This document shows positions 6,071 through 14,093 of a DNA stretch of 23,431 bases, piece by piece. Position 1 is the stretch's first letter; the number at the start of each line of letters is the position of its first letter. The notes below the pieces were generated by a model, which ran no database searches, was not told where the DNA came from, and saw only the letters and a list, made by a program, of their open reading frames with translations. The position numbers were made by a program, and so were the translations under genes. This stretch comes from Bacillota bacterium (GTDB lineage Bacteria > Bacillota > Clostridia > Tissierellales > Sedimentibacteraceae). Location: the NCBI GenBank assembly GCA_029239575.1, contig JARBUP010000026.1, forward strand, positions 1-23,431, written 5' to 3'.

Positions 6071-8227
6071 ATGGATATTAATAAATTAAAAGAAGGTCGA
6101 AAACTTTTAAAAGAATTTAAATATGATCTTGGGTCAATAGAAAAAGGTTATACAAATAGAACTTTATATGTTAATATATCAGAAAATAAAATCGAATCAA
6201 AAGAAGTAACTCCTTTAATGAAAGAAAAATTTATTGGTGGAAAAGGTTTTGGACTTTACACTTTATGGCATGGTACTACTCCTTCAACTAAATGGAATGA
6301 TCCTGAAAATGAAATAGTTATTTCAGGAGGACCTGTATGTGGTATTACACAATATCCAGGTGCTGGTAAATCTTTAGTGTGCAGTATATCTCCTATGACT
6401 GATATTCCAATAGACTCTAATGTTGGTGGTTATTTTGGTCCATATTTGAAATTTTCAGGATGGGATGCTTTAGAAGTTCAAGGTAAAGCAGAAAATGATA
6501 TTGTTGTATTTATAGATGGTGATAATGGTGTTGTAAGAATAGAAGAAGCACCACTTGAAGCAGTTGACTCCCATGTAATAGCAGAACAATTAACAGAAAT
6601 GTATGCTGAAAATGAAGCGGATAAAAGAAATATTTCAGTTATTTCTGCAGGTACTGCAGCAGAACATAGCAGAATGGGACTTCTAAATTTTTCATTCTAT
6701 GATGTAAGACGAAAAGTTCAAAGATTTAAACAAGCTGGACGTGGTGGTATAGGAACAGTTTTTAGAGATAAAAAAATAAAAGCAATAATAATTAAATTCT
6801 CCAATGTAAAAGGAGATTTAAATAATGCAGTTGATAAAGCGATTATAAATAAAGCAGGACTTAAACTTCATAAAGAAATGCATTATCTTGATGATAAACA
6901 AAACAGAATGAGACAAGTAGGAACAGCATATTCTCAGGAAATAATGAGTGCATACGATTTGTTGCCAGTTATGAATTTTCAATACGGAGGCCATGAAGAC
7001 GTTAAAAAAATCTCTCCAGATGTATTTAAAAACAATTATTTAACTCAAGGAATGGCTGATGGATGTTGGTATGGATGTTCAATGGCATGTGCAAAAACAG
7101 CGGATGGTTTTGAATTATTAACAGGACCATATAAAGGACAAAAAGTAACAGTTGATGGAGCTGAATACGAAACTCTTGCAGGATGTGGTTCTAACTGTGG
7201 AATATTTGACCCAAGAGCTATTTTAGAAATAAACTTTTACTGTGATACATATGGTATAGATACAATTTCATATGGTACTTCTATGGCATTTGTAATGGAA
7301 TGTTATGAAAGAAAGATAATAAATAAAGAATTTACTGGTGGATTAGAACTTAAATTCGGTAATTTTGAAGATTCAATAGAAGTTTTACATCAAATGTCAA
7401 GAGGTGAAGGTTTTGGTTTAATATTAGGCCAAGGTGTTCACAGAATGAAAAAAATATTTGCTGAAAAATGTGGTGCAGATCCTGATTTCTTATTTGACAT
7501 AGGAATGGAACAAAAGGGATTAGAATATTCTGAATATGTAAGTAAAGAGTCATTGGCACAACAAGGCGGCTTTGGACTTACAAATAAAGGGCCGCAGCAT
7601 GATGAAGCATGGATAATATTTATGGACATGGTAAACAACCAAATTCCTACATTTGAAGATAAAGCAGAAGCGTTATATTATTTCCCTATGTTCAGAACTT
7701 GGTTTGGACTTTATGGTTTGTGTAAACTTCCTTGGAATGATGTAACTCCAGCAAACAATAAATTTACTTCTGAACCAGCTAAAATACCAGAACACGTACA
7801 AAATTATTTAGATGTTGTTTATGGAGTAACAGGTAAAAAATTAAATACAACTGAAATGGTTAGAGAATCAGAAAGAGTTTACAATTTCCAAAGAATATTT
7901 AACATTAGATTAGGAAAAGGCTTAAGAGCTAACGATAAAATTCCATATCGTTCAGCAGGCCCTGTTACTAAAGAAGAATACGAAGCAAGACAGGAAAGAT
8001 TTGACGGCCAATTAAAAGAAATTTTAAACTATGATGTTGAAGGAAAAACAACAGAAGAAAAAATGGCAGTTTTAAGAAAACATAGAGAAAGCCAATATGA
8101 AAAATTAATAGATGCAGTTTATAAAAGAAGAGGTTGGAACTCAAATGGAGTACCTACAATAGAAAGATTAAAAGATTTAGGAATGGATTTACCTGAATTG
8201 ATTGAAGTAGTTAAAGACATGCAATAA
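6071..8227 (+). CDS. Aldehyde ferredoxin oxidoreductase (tungsten/molybdenum pterin enzyme), large subunit
   Basis: The catalytic subunit of the AOR family, which interconverts aldehydes and carboxylates using a bis-pterin tungsten (or molybdenum) site and one [4Fe-4S] cluster. The N-terminal AFOR domain contains FIGGKGFGLYTLW and GPVCGITQYPGAGKSLVCSI. The cluster ligands appear as C332-x3-C336-x3-C340 (CWYGCSMAC) with a fourth candidate C551 in GLYGLCKLPW. The first cysteine spacing is x3 rather than the x2 of the archaeal AOR as I recall it. At 718 residues it is about 100 longer than the archaeal enzyme, with an N-terminal leader (1-25) and a C-terminal helical, charged extension from about 650. 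AAAGGAG (6056-6062) fits the ATG. It is co-transcribed with the ferredoxin. The substrate cannot be assigned. Confidence 0.92.
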   Translation: MDINKLKEGRKLLKEFKYDLGSIEKGYTNRTLYVNISENKIESKEVTPLMKEKFIGGKGFGLYTLWHGTTPSTKWNDPENEIVISGGPVCGITQYPGAGKSLVCSISPMTDIPIDSNVGGYFGPYLKFSGWDALEVQGKAENDIVVFIDGDNGVVRIEEAPLEAVDSHVIAEQLTEMYAENEADKRNISVISAGTAAEHSRMGLLNFSFYDVRRKVQRFKQAGRGGIGTVFRDKKIKAIIIKFSNVKGDLNNAVDKAIINKAGLKLHKEMHYLDDKQNRMRQVGTAYSQEIMSAYDLLPVMNFQYGGHEDVKKISPDVFKNNYLTQGMADGCWYGCSMACAKTADGFELLTGPYKGQKVTVDGAEYETLAGCGSNCGIFDPRAILEINFYCDTYGIDTISYGTSMAFVMECYERKIINKEFTGGLELKFGNFEDSIEVLHQMSRGEGFGLILGQGVHRMKKIFAEKCGADPDFLFDIGMEQKGLEYSEYVSKESLAQQGGFGLTNKGPQHDEAWIIFMDMVNNQIPTFEDKAEALYYFPMFRTWFGLYGLCKLPWNDVTPANNKFTSEPAKIPEHVQNYLDVVYGVTGKKLNTTEMVRESERVYNFQRIFNIRLGKGLRANDKIPYRSAGPVTKEEYEARQERFDGQLKEILNYDVEGKTTEEKMAVLRKHRESQYEKLIDAVYKRRGWNSNGVPTIERLKDLGMDLPELIEVVKDMQ

Positions 8228-8234
8228 AAAAGCA

Positions 8235-8281
8235 TAATTGATGATGTGATAATAATATTATCACATCATCAATTAATTTTA
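8235..8281 (+). terminator. Strong terminator after the AOR gene
   Basis: A perfect 19-bp inverted repeat (8235-8253 against 8257-8275) with a 3-base loop is followed by ATTTT. It separates aor from the MoaD-like gene 42 bases on, so the small gene needs read-through or its own weak promoter. Confidence 0.8.
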
Positions 8282-8322
8282 GTGACTTTGCATTTATAGC
8301 ATAAAAGATTGGGGTGATTTTT

Positions 8323-8520
8323 ATAATCAAAGTAAATAATAGAGAACTCGAATGGTATGAAGGAATGACTATAGAGGATATATTTAAAATAAAAAATTAC
8401 ACATGGACAAAAATAATCGTTAAAGTTAACAAACAAGTAATTGATGAAGAAAATTATAAAATAACAATAGTGAATGATGGCGATGATGTTCAAATGCTTC
8501 ACCTTTTAGCAGGTGGTTGA
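8323..8520 (+). CDS. MoaD/ThiS-like ubiquitin-fold sulfur carrier, ATA start
   Basis: A 65-residue beta-grasp sulfur carrier of the MoaD/ThiS type. It ends in LLAGG, whose terminal Gly-Gly is adenylated and thiocarboxylated in this family. Between the AOR and maturation genes it probably supplies sulfur for the dithiolene of the pterin cofactor. The start is unusual. GGGGTGAT (8311-8318) is a strong ribosome binding site, and the first in-frame codon at correct distance is ATA 8323, giving the normal N-terminus (M)IKVNNRELEWYEGMT. The in-frame GTG at 8314 is part of the ribosome binding site itself. ATT 8317 is also possible but too close. Confidence 0.82.
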   Translation: MIKVNNRELEWYEGMTIEDIFKIKNYTWTKIIVKVNKQVIDEENYKITIVNDGDDVQMLHLLAGG

Positions 8521-8555
8521 TTTAAAAAATAATAAATTATTAGTTGATTAATTAT

Positions 8556-8590
8556 AAAATACGCATGATATAAAAAATGCGTATTTTTTA
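8556..8590 (+). terminator. Terminator after the MoaD-like gene
   Basis: AAAATACGCAT (8556-8566) pairs with ATGCGTATTTT (8577-8587), and the T run continues to 8589. Confidence 0.8.
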
Positions 8591-8621
8591 TATTTTACTT
8601 TAAAATAAATTTAAATATATA

Positions 8622-8650
8622 TTGAAGTAAAAACAAAAAACAATTATAAT
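8622..8650 (+). promoter_or_regulatory. Promoter of the xdhC-like/moeA-like/modC-like operon
   Basis: TTGAAG (8622-8627), a 17-base spacer and a perfect TATAAT (8645-8650). Transcription should start near 8657, directly before the ModE-type palindrome at 8661-8684. The 5' leader would be about 115 bases. Confidence 0.7.
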
Positions 8651-8660
8651 ATTTATATAT

Positions 8661-8684
8661 CGTTATATTTTTAAAAGAATAACG
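8661..8684 (+). promoter_or_regulatory. ModE-type operator at the transcription start
   Basis: CGTTAT (8661-8666), 12 bases, then ATAACG (8679-8684). The arms extend outward as an imperfect TATATAT palindrome with one bulged base. The 24-bp CGTTATAT...ATAACG layout and total length match the E. coli modABC operator bound by ModE, as I remember it. The site overlaps about +4 to +27 of the predicted transcript, a position that would repress. A ModE-like regulator is encoded at 19116-19460. Confidence 0.65.
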
Positions 8685-8773
8685 TATATATAGTAAAGTA
8701 ATTAAAGAACTCTTACATATAAAATTTTATTTAATAAATAAAAGTGCACTTTTCAAGATATCATGGAGGTTTT

Positions 8774-9796
8774 ATGGAATTTTATGAAAAATTAAATGAA
8801 TTAGACAAATCAAAAGAAAACATTGTACTATCTGTTTTGACAGGAGAAAATTCAGGAAACAAACTTTTATTATCTAATAAAGAAAAATTTTATACTAATG
8901 ATGAAAATTATAATTGGGATAGAATAATTCCATTTATACCTGAAAATAAAAAAAGCCAAATAATATATGTGGACAATGAAAAATTATATGTTGAATTTGT
9001 AAGACAAAGTTACAGTGTAGTTGTATGTGGTGCTGGACATATTTCTATATCAATAATAAAAATGTGTAAGCTTCTTGATTTGCCTGTAACAGTAATAGAT
9101 GATAGAATTTCATTTACAAATGATGCTTTAAGAGCAGGGGCTGACAAAGTAATATGTGAACAATTTGAAAAAGCTTTGAGTGGAATTAAAGGAGATAATG
9201 GAACATTTTTTATAGTTGTTACAAGAGGTCATCGATATGATCAAACATGTTTGCAAAATATAATTGAAAAGGAAAATGCTTACATAGGAATGATTGGTAG
9301 CAGAGTTCGAGTTAAGAAAGTTATAGATTATTTAATAGATGAAGGCGTTTCAAAAGAAAAGTTAGATAAAGTGTACACTCCAATTGGATTAAACATAGGT
9401 GCTGAAACTCCAGCTGAAATAGCAGTTGCTATAATGGCTGAAATAATTGAAGTTAAAAATAAAGGAAATGGTTCAAGTGATTTTTCTTTAGAAATTTTAG
9501 ATGTTATATTAAACCAGAAATATGCGGAAATTCCTAAAGCATTAGTTACAATAGTTTCAAGGAAAGGTTCGTGTCCAAGAGATGTTGGGACTAAAATGTT
9601 AGTATTAAAAGATGGAAATATGATAGGAACAATCGGTGGCGGCTGTGTAGAAGCAAATATTAGGCAAACTGCTTTTTCTTGTATGGACAACAACAAAATT
9701 AAATTAGTAAAAGTAGATATGACTGGAAAAGAAGCAGAAGATGATGGAATGGTTTGCGGAGGAGTAGTTGAATTGTTTGTTGAACCTTTAATTTAA
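8774..9796 (+). CDS. XdhC/CoxI-like maturation factor for the AOR system
   Basis: A 340-residue cytoplasmic XdhC-family protein; relatives bind molybdenum cofactor and help sulfurate or insert it. Two domains are visible in the reverse of the usual XdhC order. First is a Rossmann domain (GAGHIS at 86-91, then VIDDR, TRGHRYD, MIGSR and GAETPAEIAVAI). Second is the XdhC_CoxI domain (about 257-340) with KGSCPRDVGTKMLV and TIGGGCVEANI. In classical XdhC the CoxI domain comes first. I recall this layout in clostridial AOR-linked proteins, so it is probably the AOR-specific branch. GGAGG at 8765-8769 fixes the start at ATG 8774; an in-frame GTG at 8744 lacks a ribosome binding site. It is the first gene of an operon with the moeA-like and modC-like genes. 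Confidence 0.88.
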   Translation: MEFYEKLNELDKSKENIVLSVLTGENSGNKLLLSNKEKFYTNDENYNWDRIIPFIPENKKSQIIYVDNEKLYVEFVRQSYSVVVCGAGHISISIIKMCKLLDLPVTVIDDRISFTNDALRAGADKVICEQFEKALSGIKGDNGTFFIVVTRGHRYDQTCLQNIIEKENAYIGMIGSRVRVKKVIDYLIDEGVSKEKLDKVYTPIGLNIGAETPAEIAVAIMAEIIEVKNKGNGSSDFSLEILDVILNQKYAEIPKALVTIVSRKGSCPRDVGTKMLVLKDGNMIGTIGGGCVEANIRQTAFSCMDNNKIKLVKVDMTGKEAEDDGMVCGGVVELFVEPLI

Positions 9797-9841
9797 AATA
9801 ATTATTAATATTAAAAAAATTGCTTGTCTTCAGGAGGAAGT

Positions 9842-10876
9842 ATGAAAATAGTAAAAACAGTTGATGCAGTAGGACACATTTTATGCCATGATACAACTCA
9901 AATAATCAAAGATGTTAAAAAAGATGTTGTTTTTAAAAAAGGTCATGTTATTAAAGAGGAAGATATACCAGTTTTATTATCAGTAGGAAAAGAAAATTTA
10001 TATATATGGGAAAAACAAGAAGGTATGCTCCATGAAAATGAGGCTGCTGAAATACTATATGATATTTGTAAAAATGATTATATGAAACCTTCTTCAATAA
10101 AAGAAGGAAAAATTGAATTAATTGCTGACATGGATGGATTGTTTAAATTAGATGTTGAAAAACTTTATAAATTAAACAGCCTTGGGGATATGATGATTGC
10201 CACAAGACATGGAAACACAGCTGTAAAAAAAGGTGACAAATTAGCAGGCACAAGAGTTATACCATTAATTATAGAAGAAGAAAAAATGAAAAAAGCTCAG
10301 GAAATAGGAGCTGGCAAGCCGTTGATGGAAATAATGCCATTTAAACATAAAAAAGTTGGAATTGTCAATACGGGCTCAGAAATTTTTCATGGTAGAATTA
10401 AGGATACATTTGGTCCTGTGGTAATTGAAAAATTTAAAGAATTTGATGCAGAAATATTAGGTCAAACAATAGTTGATGATAAAAAAGAAGGTATTATAAA
10501 GGCCATAATAAATTACATTGAAAATGGAGCGGACATAGTTGCTTGTACGGGGGGCATGAGCGTTGATCCAGATGATTGTACTCCAGGAGCTATAAAGGAT
10601 ACAAATGCAGAAATAATAACATATGGTGCACCAGTTCTTCCAGGAGCTATGCTATTAATTTCTTATTATAATTATAATGGAAAGAAAATTCCGGTTATTG
10701 GCTTGCCGGGCTGCGTAATGTATTCTAAAAGAACTATTTTTGATTTGATTTTGCCAAGAATTATGGCTGATGATAATATTTCTAAGTCAGATATAGATAA
10801 GCTTGGTCAAGGTGGTTTATGTTTAAACTGTGATGTGTGTACATATCCTAACTGCGGATTTGGAAAAGGTGTTTAA
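9842..10876 (+). CDS. Molybdopterin-binding protein, MoeA/MoaB-like, with cysteine-rich tail
   Basis: A 344-residue protein. The N-terminal part (1-150) resembles the MoeA-type N-terminal/SAF-like region (AFKKGH-like VVFKKGHVIKEEDIPVLL). It is followed by a MoCF/MogA-type molybdopterin-binding domain with KVGIVNTGSEIF near 170 and CTGGMSVDPDD near 235. Such proteins bind molybdopterin and promote metal insertion; here it likely serves the AOR cofactor. The C-terminus has a C327-x2-C330-x2-C333-x4-C338 motif, absent from classical MoeA and able to bind a metal or Fe-S cluster. AGGAGG (9832-9837) selects ATG 9842; the in-frame TTG at 9824 precedes the ribosome binding site. It is shorter than full MoeA (about 400), so the gene is not simply moeA. 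Confidence 0.85.
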   Translation: MKIVKTVDAVGHILCHDTTQIIKDVKKDVVFKKGHVIKEEDIPVLLSVGKENLYIWEKQEGMLHENEAAEILYDICKNDYMKPSSIKEGKIELIADMDGLFKLDVEKLYKLNSLGDMMIATRHGNTAVKKGDKLAGTRVIPLIIEEEKMKKAQEIGAGKPLMEIMPFKHKKVGIVNTGSEIFHGRIKDTFGPVVIEKFKEFDAEILGQTIVDDKKEGIIKAIINYIENGADIVACTGGMSVDPDDCTPGAIKDTNAEIITYGAPVLPGAMLLISYYNYNGKKIPVIGLPGCVMYSKRTIFDLILPRIMADDNISKSDIDKLGQGGLCLNCDVCTYPNCGFGKGV

Positions 10877-10910
10877 GAAAAAGAAAATTATTAAATAAGG
10901 AAAAATTCAA

Positions 10911-11996
10911 ATGAGTTTATCTGTTAAAATAAAGAAAAAATTTAAAGGATTTAATCTTGATATATCATTTGAAACAAATAATGAGTATCTTGGATTATTA
11001 GGAGCATCAGGTAGCGGAAAAAGCATGACATTAAAATGTTTAGCTGGAATTGAAACACCTGATGAAGGATTTATAATACTTAATGATAGAATACTTTTTG
11101 ATTCTGAGAAAAAAATAAATTTAAAGCCTCAAGAAAGAAATATTGGGTATTTGTTTCAAAACTATGCATTATTTCCTAATATGACTGTTGAGGAAAATAT
11201 TGGAGCAGGTTTAAAATTTTCTAAAAGTGAAAATAAGAAAATTATAAAAGAAATGATAGATATATTTCATTTAAATAATTTAGAAAAAAAGTATCCTATT
11301 CATCTATCAGGAGGACAGCAACAGCGTGTTGCTTTAGCAAGATGCATTGCATATAAACCAGATGTGCTTTTACTTGATGAACCATTTTCAGCTCTTGATT
11401 CTTACTTAAAAGATAATCTTCAAACAGAGGTATTAGAAATACTTAAATATTATCATGGTGAGGTCTTGATGGTAACTCACAGTATGGATGAAGTATATAA
11501 GTTTTGCAAAAATTTATTAATTGTAGAAAATGGAAGTTCAGTTATTTTTGAAGATACAAAACAATTATTTCAAAATCCTCAATACTCTTCTGTAGCTAAA
11601 ATTACAGGTTGTAAAAATATTTCAAGATGTGAAGTATTAAATAATAACAGTATATACGCAGTTGATTGGGATATTATCTTACAAACTAAAAATAAGGTAT
11701 CTCCTGACATTAAATACGTTGGAATTCATTCTCATAGTTTTAAAATTTGTAGTAAAGAGAGTTTTAAAACAGAAAAAAATATAATAAATTTAAGAATTTT
11801 AAAAATCATAGAAGAAATGTTTGAATATTCTGTTTTATTTGAAAATAAAAATATGAAAAATAGTGCTGATAATTCAACTAATCCTAATAATCTAACTTTA
11901 ACTTATAGAGTAATAAAAGAACTATGGAATGACATACAAAATAATGATGATATATATTTAAAAATACCTGAGGATTTAGTTTTATTGTTAAAATAA
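10911..11996 (+). CDS. ABC transporter ATP-binding protein, ModC-like (molybdate/tungstate)
   Basis: A 361-residue ABC ATPase with all core elements: Walker A GASGSGKS (31-38), Q-loop YLFQNYALF (about 80-90), signature LSGGQQQRVALARC (about 133-146), Walker B DVLLLDEPFSALD (about 151-163) and the switch histidine in VTHSMDEV (about 188-195). The C-terminal third (from about 235) is a regulatory extension of the size seen in ModC-type ATPases, with YVGIHSHSFKI. Following the maturation genes, it probably energises tungstate or molybdate uptake. No binding protein or permease is encoded anywhere in this window, so the rest of the transporter must lie elsewhere. The ribosome binding site is weak (AAGG at 10897-10900). 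A terminator follows. Confidence 0.85.
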   Translation: MSLSVKIKKKFKGFNLDISFETNNEYLGLLGASGSGKSMTLKCLAGIETPDEGFIILNDRILFDSEKKINLKPQERNIGYLFQNYALFPNMTVEENIGAGLKFSKSENKKIIKEMIDIFHLNNLEKKYPIHLSGGQQQRVALARCIAYKPDVLLLDEPFSALDSYLKDNLQTEVLEILKYYHGEVLMVTHSMDEVYKFCKNLLIVENGSSVIFEDTKQLFQNPQYSSVAKITGCKNISRCEVLNNNSIYAVDWDIILQTKNKVSPDIKYVGIHSHSFKICSKESFKTEKNIINLRILKIIEEMFEYSVLFENKNMKNSADNSTNPNNLTLTYRVIKELWNDIQNNDDIYLKIPEDLVLLLK

Positions 11997-12002
11997 TTTT
12001 TT

Positions 12003-12028
12003 AAAACGGCTGAATAAGCTGTTTTTTT
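12003..12028 (+). terminator. Terminator of the modC-like operon
   Basis: AAAACGGCT (12003-12011) pairs with AGCTGTTTT (12017-12025) with one G-U pair and a 5-base loop; the T run ends at 12028. Confidence 0.85.
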
Positions 12029-12039
12029 ATTGTTGTATC

Positions 12040-12068
12040 TTGATAATAATTAATATATTAGATATAAT
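12040..12068 (+). promoter_or_regulatory. Promoter of the sensor kinase/response regulator operon
   Basis: TTGATA (12040-12045), a 17-base spacer and TATAAT (12063-12068). It is a near-consensus housekeeping promoter, so the two-component pair is probably made constitutively and does not itself depend on sigma-54. Confidence 0.75.
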
Positions 12069-12104
12069 GTTAAAATATGTTTAGTAAAATATGGGGGAGT
12101 GTGT

Positions 12105-14093
12105 ATGTACAATAAAAAGATGATAAAATTTATTCTTTTTATAGTAATCATAGTATTGATTGCTGGATTTAATCAATATTTTAATAATAAATTTGATTTA
12201 AACTTATTTGAATATCTAAATTATTCTGAGGTAATATCCAATGAAGAAATGCAGTACCTTCAAGAAAGAGGTACGCTATACTTTGTAACTGACAAGAATA
12301 ATCCTCCTTTTGCTTTTAAAGACGAAACAAGTGATCAATATAAAGGATTGGTTTTAGATTATATAACTGCATTATCAATTGAATTAGAAACAGAAATAGA
12401 ATTTATTCCTATGATTTGGGAAGATGCATTAAACAGTGTTATAAGCGGAAAAGGTGATATGACAGAACTTTTTTATAGCGAGAAAAGAGAAGAACATTTA
12501 TTATTTACTGATGAAATTTATACATTAAGAGCAGTCGTAATGACTATGAAAGAAAATAAAGATATAAAATATCTTAAGGATTTATCAGGACAAAAGGTTG
12601 CAGTTCAATCTGGAGATTATGCCAATGAGTTTATTGTTAATTATTTGCCTAAAATTGAAATAATAAATACTGATGATATACAACAATCTATAATGGCTCT
12701 TCAAGAAGGGAAAGTTGATGCTATTATAGGAGAAGAACCTGTAGTTATGAATTTCATAGGAGAACTAAAAATACAGGATGAAATAAATATTTTAAGTCAA
12801 CCATTGTATGAAAGGGATATAAGAATTGGTATAAAAAAAACTGATAAAGATCTATTGACTATATTAAATAAAGGTATATTAAGTCTGAAAAAGAAAGAAT
12901 TTGTTCAGAAAATACAACAAAAATGGTTTGGTATTTCTGCTCCCATACATAAAGAAAGTGTTTCAGTTGTGACACTTATTTCTTTGACAGTAGTTACTTC
13001 TATTTTAATAATAATTGGTTTGTGGAATTATTTTTTAAATACTGAAGTTAAAAAGCAAACAGTTGAGTTAAATAAAAGTAGAAATGATTTACAGATGACT
13101 ATTGATGCTATGACTGATTATTTAGTAGTTGTAGATGAAAAGGGGATTGTTATAAATGTTAATAAAGCTTATATAACTTGGCTTAATAAAACAAGGGAAG
13201 ATGTAATAGGTAAATATTATAAAGAGTTATTTATACTTGACAGTGTTAATATGAATTTAAATATAAAAGAAAAAAGTAGGAAAGAAATAATTTATAAAGG
13301 AATGTATTATAATTTTTACACAAGACCTTTGGAGTATGAAGATAATTGGATGCTTATAGTAATAGAAGATATAACTGATCAAAAAATAAGCCAGCAACAA
13401 ATGTTACAACAAAACAAAATGATCGCTGTAGGTCAACTTGCAGCAGGAATAGCACATGAAATTAGAAATCCTTTAGGACTTATTAGAAATTATTGTTACA
13501 TACTTAAAGGTAAAATAAATTTAGAAGATGTTTTAATAGGGAAATCCATAAATATAATTGAATCTTCAGTTCTAAGAGCAGGCAAAATGGTTGATAATTT
13601 ACTTAATTTTTCTCGAATTGGCGATGATGAATTTAATATTATTAACTTGAAGGAAACAATTACAGATATTATTTCACTTGAAAGTAAGCTAATATCTAAA
13701 AATAATATAGAAATAATTATAAATTGTGATGAAAATATAATGTTTAATACAAAAGTAGAATCTTTAAATCATATTTTTCTCAATTTGCTATCTAATGCCA
13801 TAGATGCTGTTAAAGATTATGGTATTATTAATATTGATTGTGCTGTTGATAATAATTATTTATATATTGATTTTAAAGATAATGGAAATGGAATAGAAGA
13901 AGAAAATCTTGAACACGTATTCAACCCATTTTTTACAACTAAAAAAGTTGGAAAAGGCGTTGGATTAGGTCTTTATATTGTTTATAGCGAAGTTCATAAA
14001 CTTAACGGAGAAATACATGTTGAAAGTCAGGCTGGAAATAAAACTGTATTTAAACTTAAGTTTCCATTAATGGAGGACATAATAAATGGATGA
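12105..14093 (+). CDS. Membrane sensor histidine kinase with extracellular solute-binding domain and PAS domain
   Basis: A 662-residue sensor kinase. Residues about 7-26 form a membrane anchor. Residues about 55-278 are an SBP_bac_3/PBPb domain of the amino-acid-binding type (LYFVTDKNNPPFAF near its start), predicted to face outward. A second membrane helix lies at about 286-310. A PAS domain follows (about 325-430). The HisKA box GIAHEIRNPLG has the phosphorylated H451. The ATPase domain has an N-box beginning at N555 (NHIFLNLLSNAIDAV), DNGNGI near 592 and GKGVGLGLYIV near 617. It should sense an extracellular small solute and phosphorylate the regulator that overlaps its 3' end by 8 bases. 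GGGGGAG (12093-12099) selects ATG 12105; the GTG at 12099 overlaps it. Confidence 0.92.
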   Translation: MYNKKMIKFILFIVIIVLIAGFNQYFNNKFDLNLFEYLNYSEVISNEEMQYLQERGTLYFVTDKNNPPFAFKDETSDQYKGLVLDYITALSIELETEIEFIPMIWEDALNSVISGKGDMTELFYSEKREEHLLFTDEIYTLRAVVMTMKENKDIKYLKDLSGQKVAVQSGDYANEFIVNYLPKIEIINTDDIQQSIMALQEGKVDAIIGEEPVVMNFIGELKIQDEINILSQPLYERDIRIGIKKTDKDLLTILNKGILSLKKKEFVQKIQQKWFGISAPIHKESVSVVTLISLTVVTSILIIIGLWNYFLNTEVKKQTVELNKSRNDLQMTIDAMTDYLVVVDEKGIVINVNKAYITWLNKTREDVIGKYYKELFILDSVNMNLNIKEKSRKEIIYKGMYYNFYTRPLEYEDNWMLIVIEDITDQKISQQQMLQQNKMIAVGQLAAGIAHEIRNPLGLIRNYCYILKGKINLEDVLIGKSINIIESSVLRAGKMVDNLLNFSRIGDDEFNIINLKETITDIISLESKLISKNNIEIIINCDENIMFNTKVESLNHIFLNLLSNAIDAVKDYGIINIDCAVDNNYLYIDFKDNGNGIEEENLEHVFNPFFTTKKVGKGVGLGLYIVYSEVHKLNGEIHVESQAGNKTVFKLKFPLMEDIING

